A DNA stretch of 49,660 bases from CAZAYY01 sp964489525 (GTDB taxonomy: Bacteria > Chloroflexota > Anaerolineae > Anaerolineales > JABWBV01), in assembly GCA_964489525.1 (NCBI GenBank), contig CAZAYY010000028.1:1-49660 (forward strand), written 5' to 3'. Within the stretch, counting starts at the first letter, position 1. The number at the start of each line of letters is the position of its first letter. Position numbers and translations under genes: made by a program. A model generated the notes under the pieces. That model was not told where the DNA came from, did not search any database, and saw only the letters and a list, made by a program, of their open reading frames with translations. This document shows positions 7,670 through 14,755 of this stretch, one piece after another.

Positions 7670-8665
7670 ATGGATCAAGATGGATTTCGTGCCATGCTCA
7701 TCGGGCGGAAGGTCCCCGCCGAAGCGCTGGATTTAGCGCTGTCTCTGGCAGAACGCTTCGAACAGTATGCAGCCGGCAACGGCGGTTTTTCCACCGAGAC
7801 TGCCTGGGCATTCTCGCAGGTGCTGATTGCCGAAGGGCTGAATACCGTAGAAAACTTTATCACCCTGGCCCGTTATGGGTTGTTCATCCGGGACAACGCC
7901 GTCTATGTCGCGTTTTTGGAATCGCTGGATGGCGGCGAGGCGCAAGAAAACCTGTACCACCGCGTTGCAGAACGCTGCGGCGAAGCCATGCGCGATGCGA
8001 TATTTGCTGGAATTGGCGTCGCCCCATTTGGCCTGCCAACCCCGGAAAAACCAGCCTACATGCAGCCGGTGATCCAACGCCTGGAACACGCCATTGGTCC
8101 CGAAGCCACCCGCAGTTTATTGAGCGACAGCCTGCGCGACCTGCCGGACTACGCCTGGGAGCGGGAGATTTACCTGGCGTGTGCCAGTTTGGACGCATAC
8201 CTGGACCGTAAGAAGCAGCACTTCATGGAACAAATGGAAGCCTGCCAGCGGGAAGGCCGCCTGTTCTTTGCCCAACCGGTCACTGACGAAGTGCTCGCTT
8301 ATATCCGCAGTCAGCCGGAAATGGGCGGCGGGGTTCGGGTTGGGAATATCATTTACGAAACCAAAATCCCCTTCTTAACCGAGTCCTACCTGCACACCGA
8401 TGACCCCCTCTTGAAGCGCTATTATTACTGTCACTGCCCCTGGGCGCGTGAGGCGGTCAAAAATAGTCAGCCTGCTGCCCCCATTTTTTGCAACTGCAGC
8501 GCTGGTTTCCATAAAAAACCCTGGGAAGGGGCACTGGCACAGCCTGTTCGCGTCGAAGTTTTAGAATCGGTTCTCCAGGGAGACAACCGCTGCCGTTTTG
8601 CCATTCACCTGCCAGCGGACGTGAACGTGGGTGGACCCACCGAAAATTTGGCAAAATTGACTTGA
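7670..8665 (+). CDS. Conserved protein with CHCPWxRE and FCNCSxGxxKK motifs (DUF6144-like)
   Basis: This 331-residue soluble protein has an AAGGAG before its start. The first 190 residues are mainly helical with no recognised fold. Near residues 250-285 come two Cys/His clusters, YYYCHCPWAREAV and FCNCSAGFHKKPWE. A final segment, VEVLESVLQGDNRCRFAIHL, resembles the end of V4R/heme-NO-binding-like domains. Together these resemble proteins annotated DUF6144, an identification made from memory of the motifs. The cysteines could bind a metal or serve redox chemistry. It stands alone, and no function can be given. Confidence 0.72.
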   Translation: MDQDGFRAMLIGRKVPAEALDLALSLAERFEQYAAGNGGFSTETAWAFSQVLIAEGLNTVENFITLARYGLFIRDNAVYVAFLESLDGGEAQENLYHRVAERCGEAMRDAIFAGIGVAPFGLPTPEKPAYMQPVIQRLEHAIGPEATRSLLSDSLRDLPDYAWEREIYLACASLDAYLDRKKQHFMEQMEACQREGRLFFAQPVTDEVLAYIRSQPEMGGGVRVGNIIYETKIPFLTESYLHTDDPLLKRYYYCHCPWAREAVKNSQPAAPIFCNCSAGFHKKPWEGALAQPVRVEVLESVLQGDNRCRFAIHLPADVNVGGPTENLAKLT

Positions 8666-8734
8666 GCATCTTTACGAAAGCGCACAGGCCAAAGCACAGC
8701 CGCAGACAGCCATCAAAGCAAGCGAAAAGCCAAC

Positions 8735-8998
8735 CTAAAAATCCTTCTTCAACCAGACCACCAAACGGGCAATCGTCCTGGCGGTCCAAACCATCAGCGG
8801 GTATGAACTGCCCATTGCCAGCAGAAAAACAGAAACCCCCAGGAGGATAACCCCAAAACGAAGATCGAGAGGAAAGGCATATGCAGCGGCCACCACCCAA
8901 AACAAGCCAAAAAACAGCGTAATCCGGCGATAAGCCAGCATCACGTAAACAAGGTACATTTCCAGGCGTTCACGGTACAGTTTCTTGCGATTGAACAT
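8735..8998 (-). CDS. Small membrane protein, unknown
   Basis: This 87-residue protein has a basic N-terminus (MFNRKKLYRERLEMYLVYVM), two hydrophobic helices (about residues 25-42 and 45-62) and a third amphipathic segment ending in Lys/Asp/Phe. An AGGTGA lies upstream of the ATG at 8998. It follows a strong terminator (9047-9088), so it is probably not part of the upstream three-gene operon. No family is recognised. Confidence 0.55.
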   Translation of the reverse strand: MFNRKKLYRERLEMYLVYVMLAYRRITLFFGLFWVVAAAYAFPLDLRFGVILLGVSVFLLAMGSSYPLMVWTARTIARLVVWLKKDF

Positions 8999-9046
8999 AA
9001 AAATTCACCTGATTTAAGACAGGAAAGGCCCAGAAGCAAGAACCAG

Positions 9047-9088
9047 GAAAAAAATGCAGCGGCACATCCCTGTATCGGAATGTGCCGC
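9047..9088 (-). terminator. Terminator of the regulator/membrane-protein operon
   Basis: On the minus strand a perfect 9-bp stem, GCGGCACAT (9080-9088) with ATGTGCCGC (9059-9067), is followed by TGCATTTTTTT. It closes the operon 10180-9101. Confidence 0.85.
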
Positions 9089-9100
9089 CGCTGGTGCCAT

Positions 9101-9205
9101 TTACGGTTTGTTGGATAGTTTCTGGACCAGTCGGAACACAACAACCACCAACACCACCAGTAAAATCACGGCTGTGACAGATGCGATAACCAGTGTGGGT
9201 TCCAT
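9101..9205 (-). CDS. 34-residue single-span membrane microprotein
   Basis: The product starts MEPTLVIASVTAVILLVVLV and ends in a short basic tail, RLVQKLSNKP. It is one hydrophobic helix with an extracytoplasmic N-terminus and a basic cytoplasmic C-terminus. A perfect AGGAGG lies six bases before the ATG, and a terminator follows the stop directly, so the reading frame is framed by good signals despite its size. It is the third gene of the operon with the winged-helix regulator and the membrane protein upstream. Function unknown; a modulator of a membrane partner is possible. Confidence 0.65.
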   Translation of the reverse strand: MEPTLVIASVTAVILLVVLVVVVFRLVQKLSNKP

Positions 9206-9228
9206 TTTAGCCTCCTATCTTTTGATTT

Positions 9229-9543
9229 TTATTCGGGCAGGTCATTCAAAACCTGCTTCATCATTTTTTTATAGGCACTGAAGGCGCTGCGGCCTTTTTC
9301 GGTCAGGCGCAGGGTGCTGTGGGGTTTTTTACCTTTGAAGGTCTTTTCCATCTGCACATAGCCTGCTTCTTCCAGCTTGTTTAAGTGTGTCGCCAGGTTG
9401 CCCCAGGTCAGCCCGGTCAGGCGCATCAGGAAAACATAGTCGGCACTTTCAACCACATACAAGTAAGACAAAACCATCAAACGAGCCGGGGCATGAATTA
9501 CCTGGTCCAAATCCGAAAGGGGGTGGGCATCGGGCAGGGTCAT
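9229..9543 (-). CDS. Winged-helix transcriptional regulator (HTH_34/MarR-like)
   Basis: This 104-residue protein is almost entirely one winged helix. It has a helix with HAPARLMVLSYLYVV, a recognition region LTGLTWGNLATHLNKLEEAG, and a wing with MEKTFKGKKPHSTLRLTEKG, followed by a dimerisation helix. It matches the family of short regulators encoded beside small membrane proteins. Its start lies just after the stop of the membrane-protein gene, with GGAGGTG as ribosome site. It probably controls its own operon, perhaps through the palindrome at 10207-10223. Confidence 0.85.
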   Translation of the reverse strand: MTLPDAHPLSDLDQVIHAPARLMVLSYLYVVESADYVFLMRLTGLTWGNLATHLNKLEEAGYVQMEKTFKGKKPHSTLRLTEKGRSAFSAYKKMMKQVLNDLPE

Positions 9544-9544
9544 C

Positions 9545-10180
9545 TCACACCTCCGGAGCAGCGGGATGGGTTTTGACCAGCCAGAACAAATGGCCCAAAC
9601 CTGTCAAAATCATCACCCCAGCCACAAAGCCGAACACAACTGGGTAGCCATGATGGGGCACACCGTGGTTCTGGTACAACCATTCTCCCAGCGGCGGGGC
9701 AGCAAACAACAGCAAGCCATAAGCAAACAAGCGGGGGAAATCGAGCAAATACGCGGCAGCGCTGAAGCCAGCCAAAAGAACCAAACCCAGGACAGCAGGG
9801 ATAATCAAGCTCATTTGGGTGGGGGCAGCAGGTTGAATGCCCAAAGCAACCCAAAGCCCCAACAGCGCCAAGAACACATTCACAACCAGCATCACCATCG
9901 TAAAACGAGCAATTCTTTTCTGGCGCGCCTTGCGGAAGGTTACCGTCCCCAGGCGAGGTGTGACGATATATTTACGAGTCAGCCAGATCGCCAGATAGAC
10001 CAGCGCCCAAAACGGCAGAAACACAAACGAACTCCAAAAATCACCCAGGGATGTGCTCAACAGCGGCGCAATGGCAAAAATCACAACAAAACATCCAATC
10101 ATCACATCCCACATCCCATCGGCAAATGTTGCCCGAACCGCCTGCTTTTCCAGGGCTTTAAGACTAATTGGGGGTTGCAT
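9545..10180 (-). CDS. Multi-pass membrane protein, co-operonic with the regulator
   Basis: This 211-residue protein has an N-terminal cytoplasmic stretch (MQPPISLKALEKQAVRATFA) and about six hydrophobic segments. The ATG at 10180 is preceded by AAAGGAGAG and is preferred over an upstream in-frame start that adds eight residues. The first part, with DGMWDVMIGCFVVIFAIAPL, is typical of proteins paired with HTH_34 regulators in Chloroflexota and Firmicutes. No transport or enzymatic motif was seen. It is the first gene of a three-gene operon with its own promoter and operator candidate. Confidence 0.78.
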   Translation of the reverse strand: MQPPISLKALEKQAVRATFADGMWDVMIGCFVVIFAIAPLLSTSLGDFWSSFVFLPFWALVYLAIWLTRKYIVTPRLGTVTFRKARQKRIARFTMVMLVVNVFLALLGLWVALGIQPAAPTQMSLIIPAVLGLVLLAGFSAAAYLLDFPRLFAYGLLLFAAPPLGEWLYQNHGVPHHGYPVVFGFVAGVMILTGLGHLFWLVKTHPAAPEV

Positions 10181-10206
10181 GACACTCTCCTTTCTTTCCA
10201 ACAATT

Positions 10207-10223
10207 ACTTTGTTTTTCAAAGT
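10207..10223. promoter_or_regulatory. Candidate operator (ACTTTG-N5-CAAAGT)
   Basis: A 6+5+6 inverted repeat lies between the promoter at 10234-10261 and the first ATG of the minus-strand operon, just downstream of the expected transcription start. That is a natural place for the operon's winged-helix regulator to repress. Confidence 0.45.
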
Positions 10224-10233
10224 TCTTTTCTAT

Positions 10234-10261
10234 ATTATATAACTTTTCAAAAAAGTGTCAA
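10234..10261 (-). promoter_or_regulatory. Promoter of the membrane-protein/regulator operon
   Basis: On the minus strand a perfect TTGACA (10256-10261) and a perfect TATAAT (10234-10239) are spaced by 16 bases, in an AT-rich stretch about 55 bases before the ATG at 10180. Confidence 0.82.
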
Positions 10262-10440
10262 TACCCAAATTTCACAGGCGTGCCGGGTTAACCTGGCTCT
10301 TGTGAGATCCGGATCTATAACAGATTTGAGAAAACCCCCAACCAGCCGCAAAAACCCATCAAAAAAAGCACAGAGGCCCATTTGCGGTATAATCAATAAC
10401 AATTATCCACAAAGAGTTTTTCTCGAATTTTCCAATCGCG

Positions 10441-10878
10441 ATGCCCGACCCTCAGGTTCGTTTCCAACAGCTGATTACCGCCTTGAAAGAGCGCAACTTC
10501 CGCCTGACGCCGCAGCGCGTGGAATTGGTGCGGCTGATTGCCGCCAGCAAAGGCCACCCAAACGCAAACCAGCTTTACGTGAGTGTCAAGCAGCAGTTCC
10601 CCACCATGAGCCAGGCAACCGTATATAAAACCCTCGCTTTGTTGAAAGAAATCAACCAGGTATTTGAAATTGATTTGCGCAGCGACAGCCACTACGATGG
10701 CAACCGCCCCGAACCCCATCCCCATTTGATCTGCATCCGGTGCCAGCAGATCATGGATGGGGATGTGGTGCTTAACCAGGAATCACTCCAACAGCTGGAG
10801 AAAACCTCCGGGTACCAGATTGTCCGCGCTCAAATTGCCCTGTACGGATTTTGCCCGACATGCAAGGCATCTCAATAA
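10441..10878 (+). CDS. perR: Fur-family peroxide-responsive regulator, PerR type
   Basis: This 145-residue Fur-family protein has an N-terminal winged helix (residues 5-85, with FRLTPQRVELVRLI and SQATVYKTLALL). Its dimerisation domain carries the H-x-H of the regulatory metal site (HPHLIC) and two CxxC zinc pairs (CIRC, CPTC). The residue five positions after the first CxxC is Asp (QQIMD), as in PerR, whereas Fur usually has Glu there. It sits 59 bases upstream of katG, the classical PerR target. A TATAAT at 10388-10393 is the likely -10. No clear ribosome site precedes the ATG. It represses peroxide genes until iron-catalysed His oxidation releases it. Confidence 0.88.
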   Translation: MPDPQVRFQQLITALKERNFRLTPQRVELVRLIAASKGHPNANQLYVSVKQQFPTMSQATVYKTLALLKEINQVFEIDLRSDSHYDGNRPEPHPHLICIRCQQIMDGDVVLNQESLQQLEKTSGYQIVRAQIALYGFCPTCKASQ

Positions 10879-10937
10879 GCCGTTGATAAGTATGTGTATG
10901 TTTCTAAAAATATTTCTAACCAAAAGGAGCAACGATC

Positions 10938-13124
10938 ATGGAAGAAAATAAATGTCCCGTTACGGGAAAAATCCTCACAGCCAGCAGAGGTACATCCAAC
11001 CGGGATTGGTGGCCTAACCAATTAAACCTGGGCATCCTCCATCAGCACGCCCCCGCATCCAATCCGATGGACCCGGGATTCAACTATGCCAAAGCATTCC
11101 AATCGCTCGATCTGGCCGCACTGAAAAAAGACCTGGCCGACCTGATGACCGATTCTCAGGAATGGTGGCCTGCCGATTGGGGCCACTACGGCGGCCTGTT
11201 TATCCGGATGTCGTGGCACAGCGCAGGCACCTACCGGACCGCCGATGGCCGCGGTGGGGGCGGCACTGGCAGCCAGCGTTTTGCACCAGTCAACAGTTGG
11301 CCCGATAATGGCAACCTGGACAAGGCCCGTCGCCTGCTCTGGCCCATCAAACAAAAATATGGCAACAAAATCTCGTGGGCCGACCTGATGATCCTGGCCG
11401 GCAACGTGGCGCTTGAAACAATGGGCTTTAAGACCTTTGGCTTTGGCGGCGGTCGGGCAGATATCTGGCAGCCTGAGGAAGATATTTACTGGGGCGCCGA
11501 AACCGAGTGGCTGGGCGACAAACGCTACAGCGGCGAGCGAGACCTGGAAAACCCACTGGCTGCCGTCCAAATGGGCCTGATTTATGTCAACCCTGAAGGG
11601 CCCAACGGCAACCCCGACCCGGTTGCTTCCGGTCGCGATGTCCGCGACACCTTCGCCCGTATGGGCATGAATGATGAAGAAACCGTTGCCCTCGTAGCAG
11701 GCGGGCACACCTTCGGCAAAGCCCACGGTGCAGGCGACCCCACCCTGGTTGGCCCCGAACCCGAAGCCGCCCCAATGGAAGAAATGGGACTGGGTTGGAA
11801 AAACCGCTTTGGCACAGGCAAAGGGGTCCACACCACAACCAGCGGCATCGAAGGCGCCTGGAAACCGAACCCCACCCACTGGGATATGGGCTATTTCGAC
11901 ATGCTTTTTGGGTACGAGTGGAAGCTGGTTAAAAGCCCGGCCGGCGCTCACCAATGGACGCCCAAGGACGTCAAACCCGAACACATGATCCCCGACGCCC
12001 ACGACCCCACCCAAAAACACCCCCCCATGATGACCACCGCAGACCTTTCGCTGCGCTTTGACCCGATCTACGAACCCATTTCTCGGCGCTTCCACCAGGA
12101 CCCTGAAGCCTTCGCAGATGCCTTCGCCCGCGCCTGGTTTAAACTGACCCACCGCGACATGGGCCCGAAAGCACGCTACCTTGGCTCCGAAGTCCCCACA
12201 GAAGACCTGATCTGGCAAGACCCAATTCCAACAGCAGGTCATCCCCTGGTAGATGCCCAGGACATTGCTGACCTTAAAGCCAAAATCCTGGCGGCGGGTT
12301 TATCCGTTTCCGAGTTGGTATCCACAGCCTGGGCTTCCGCTTCCACCTTCCGCGGCTCCGACAAGCGCGGCGGGGCTAACGGCGCCCGCATTCGCCTTGC
12401 ACCGCAAAAAGACTGGGAAGTCAACCAACCAGAGCTGGTGAAAAAAGTGCTGCACACCCTGGAAGGAATCCAGTCCGAATTCAACCGCACCCAGGCGGGC
12501 GGAAAGAAAATCTCCCTGGCAGACCTGATCGTACTGGCTGGCTGCGCCGGTGTTGAACAAGCCGCAAAAAATGCCGGCTACGCTGTGACCGTTCCCTTCA
12601 CCCCAGGCCGTATGGATGCTTCGCAGGAACAAACCGATGTGGAGTCATTTTGCGTGCTCGAACCAGTCGCCGATGGCTTTCGCAATTACCTGAAAGCAAA
12701 ATTCGCCGTTTCTGCAGAAGAACTGCTGGTAGACCGGGCGCAGCTATTGACCCTTTCTGCACCAGAAATGACCGTTCTGATTGGTGGGCTGCGCGTATTA
12801 AACGCAAATTTTGAACAGGCCCAACACGGGGTTTTCACCCACCAGCCGGAAACCCTCACCAACGATTTCTTCGTCAACCTGCTGGATATGAACACAACCT
12901 GGAAACCAACATCCGAAAGCGCCGATGTTTTCGAAGGCCGCGACCGCACCACAGGCGAACTCAAATGGACCGGCACACGGGTAGACCTGGTTTTTGGTTC
13001 CAACTCCCAACTGCGCGCCCTGGCCGAAGTCTATGCCCAGGACGATAACCAGGGGAAATTCGTGTGTGATTTCGTTTCCGCCTGGAACAAGGTCATGAAC
13101 CTGGACCGCTTCGACCTGGCCTGA
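10938..13124 (+). CDS. katG: Catalase-peroxidase KatG
   Basis: This is a full-length 728-residue bifunctional haem enzyme that destroys H2O2. The distal-side motif RMSWHSAGTYR (near residue 90) supplies the catalytic Arg, Trp and His. The Tyr of the Met-Tyr-Trp adduct is in LIYVNPEGPNGNPDP (near 215). The proximal haem ligand His is in VAGGHTFGKAHG (near 255). The C-terminal degenerate peroxidase domain is complete. An AAAGGAGC precedes the ATG. It follows perR in the same direction and ends in a very strong terminator. There is no signal peptide, so it is cytoplasmic. Confidence 0.97.
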   Translation: MEENKCPVTGKILTASRGTSNRDWWPNQLNLGILHQHAPASNPMDPGFNYAKAFQSLDLAALKKDLADLMTDSQEWWPADWGHYGGLFIRMSWHSAGTYRTADGRGGGGTGSQRFAPVNSWPDNGNLDKARRLLWPIKQKYGNKISWADLMILAGNVALETMGFKTFGFGGGRADIWQPEEDIYWGAETEWLGDKRYSGERDLENPLAAVQMGLIYVNPEGPNGNPDPVASGRDVRDTFARMGMNDEETVALVAGGHTFGKAHGAGDPTLVGPEPEAAPMEEMGLGWKNRFGTGKGVHTTTSGIEGAWKPNPTHWDMGYFDMLFGYEWKLVKSPAGAHQWTPKDVKPEHMIPDAHDPTQKHPPMMTTADLSLRFDPIYEPISRRFHQDPEAFADAFARAWFKLTHRDMGPKARYLGSEVPTEDLIWQDPIPTAGHPLVDAQDIADLKAKILAAGLSVSELVSTAWASASTFRGSDKRGGANGARIRLAPQKDWEVNQPELVKKVLHTLEGIQSEFNRTQAGGKKISLADLIVLAGCAGVEQAAKNAGYAVTVPFTPGRMDASQEQTDVESFCVLEPVADGFRNYLKAKFAVSAEELLVDRAQLLTLSAPEMTVLIGGLRVLNANFEQAQHGVFTHQPETLTNDFFVNLLDMNTTWKPTSESADVFEGRDRTTGELKWTGTRVDLVFGSNSQLRALAEVYAQDDNQGKFVCDFVSAWNKVMNLDRFDLA

Positions 13125-13181
13125 ACTCCGCAAAACAAACCCTGACCCCTTGCAGGTAATCCCACAGGGTTCAGCCCAAAC

Positions 13182-13232
13182 AACCGGCTCAGCGATGGCA
13201 AAGCCCATACCATCGCTGAGCCGGTTTCGATT
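13182..13232 (+). terminator. Strong katG terminator
   Basis: A perfect 17-bp stem (left arm 13182-13198 starting AACCGGCTCAGCG; right arm 13210-13226) with an 11-base loop is followed by TCGATTCTATTT. The T tract is weak, but the stem is long and the position after katG is right. Confidence 0.75.
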
Positions 13233-13291
13233 CTATTTAAAGGATTCTCGGCAAGAGTGCTATACTTTAATTGTGCCAGGAGGAGGCTGTT

Positions 13292-14635
13292 ATGCTCAAA
13301 AAGTTCCGCGACTTTATCAATGTCAAAAAAGAATATGTGCTGCCACCCGCCGCCAGCAAAGAGGTGGTGCTTAAATGGCTGCTCCGCTCGTTCTCAGAAT
13401 GGGACCCTGAATTTCCACTGTTTGGCCGATCACTGGAAGAACACCGGGCACAGCGAGACCAGGCTGCCCGCGAACTGGCCACCCAGGAAACCTCCCTGCA
13501 AAAAATTCTCGATAAAATCATCTCACCCGAGCAAACCGAATGGGCAGTGGAAAATGCTTTTACCGAGGTCAAAAGCCGCCTGCTGGACCCGGAAATCGGC
13601 GCAATGATGGTAGCAAGGGATCGCCAGTTGAGCCACACCGAGCGAAAATCCACCCTGAAAGTCCATGTGGACGTCACGATCAACGACATTGAAATCCCCG
13701 ACCCGGAAAAGGACGAAATTGTTTTATACCTGACCATTTACAGTGGTGCGCATCCGCAAGAGATTCTAGAATATATTGCCCACCAAAACATCCTGCCTGC
13801 CGAACAAATAGAAGCCATTAAGACCAAGTGGCAATTATCCGACCTGCGGATTGGCGACACACCCGAAGAAGCCAAAGCCCTGAGTGACTGCCTGGCAGTC
13901 AGCATTAGCGATACGCTGGAGCAGCAAACCCAACACCTGACCTACAACATCGGATACCAGACGAAACTACTCTGGCGCAACCAGCACATCGTTTGCCGGG
14001 TGCGCACCCGCTTTAACTTCAACCAATTTCCATTTGACGAAAACATCCTGGCTTTTCAAATTGAACTTGACAAATTTATGGATATCTCGGAAGCGGTGCT
14101 CGTCCCCAACCCGTTTTCTACCGAAACGGTCATGCTGGGAGATCTCCACCCACCGCGCGGCTACCGGCTTTCCTGGTACACCCCCAAACTGGAAGCTCTT
14201 GCCGAAATCAAGAATATTGGCGAAATCATGAACCACACCCTGCGGTTTGGCTTTGCACTCAAACGGCGCACTTCCGCTTTCCTGTGGCGCATGTTCATCC
14301 CCGCCATGACAATTGGCGCTCTGGCCACGCTGGCGGCGGCATTCAGCATCTTTGGCGGGTTGGCCACCGAATCGGTGCTTACCCAGGTCATCCCGGGGGT
14401 GCTGATTGCCACCGTTGCCCTGCAGCTTGCTGGGGCGCAGCTTGTACCGCCCACCGCCGGGCGCACCCGCATGGATTTGCTGTTTGTGATTATCTACGGG
14501 CATTTATTCCTGCTCTACCTGGCGCTCAGCCTGGTTCCCACCCCCCTCGCCGCAGTTACTTTTGGAGTTTCCACCCTGCTCTCGGGAGCGGTTGTTTCGC
14601 TGGTGCTCTGGCGCCTGGCCCGTTTCGCGAGTTAG
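13292..14635 (+). CDS. Pentameric ligand-gated ion channel-like protein
   Basis: This 447-residue protein starts at the ATG behind AGGAGG. The C-terminal part is a Cys-loop-superfamily layout: a beta segment with RTRFNFNQFPFDENILAFQI (FPFD near residues 246-249, where the conserved Pro loop lies), a pre-TM1 Arg-rich stretch (LKRRTSAFLWR), and four helices at about 330-354, 361-383, 395-417 and 420-444. The extracellular-domain equivalent is enlarged by about 100 helical N-terminal residues, and no signal peptide is visible, which is odd for a channel with an outside ligand domain. A TATACT at 13261-13266 is the likely -10. Ligand and ion cannot be predicted. Confidence 0.68.
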   Translation: MLKKFRDFINVKKEYVLPPAASKEVVLKWLLRSFSEWDPEFPLFGRSLEEHRAQRDQAARELATQETSLQKILDKIISPEQTEWAVENAFTEVKSRLLDPEIGAMMVARDRQLSHTERKSTLKVHVDVTINDIEIPDPEKDEIVLYLTIYSGAHPQEILEYIAHQNILPAEQIEAIKTKWQLSDLRIGDTPEEAKALSDCLAVSISDTLEQQTQHLTYNIGYQTKLLWRNQHIVCRVRTRFNFNQFPFDENILAFQIELDKFMDISEAVLVPNPFSTETVMLGDLHPPRGYRLSWYTPKLEALAEIKNIGEIMNHTLRFGFALKRRTSAFLWRMFIPAMTIGALATLAAAFSIFGGLATESVLTQVIPGVLIATVALQLAGAQLVPPTAGRTRMDLLFVIIYGHLFLLYLALSLVPTPLAAVTFGVSTLLSGAVVSLVLWRLARFAS

Positions 14636-14720
14636 GTTTACCTGCCTGGTTGGAAAAAGACCAAAGCCAACTCAATGGGGGTATAATCTTCTTTTGCGCA
14701 GTCAAACTTACCCCAAAAGT

Positions 14721-14749
14721 GAACACAAGTTCTACTTCAGGGGTATAAT
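14721..14749 (+). promoter_or_regulatory. LexA (SOS) box and -10 of uvrA
   Basis: GAAC-ACAA-GTTC at 14721-14732 is a perfect match to the GAAC-N4-GTTC form of LexA box known from Firmicutes and several other phyla. It covers the -35 region of a TATAAT at 14744-14749, so LexA bound here would block polymerase. uvrA is a standard SOS gene. A second TATAAT stands upstream at 14682-14687. Confidence 0.75.
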
Positions 14750-14755
14750 GGAGGT

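Noticed and set aside
10386..10408. PerR/Fur box overlapping the perR -10 (ATAAT ... ATTAT)
   Set aside because: The two halves do not line up as a 7-1-7 box; the symmetry has an even-length offset and many mismatches. Autoregulation is likely on biological grounds, but the site is not supported.
11022..12242. 406-residue open frame on the minus strand inside katG
   Set aside because: It is a codon-bias shadow of katG; the plus-strand product is a complete catalase-peroxidase.
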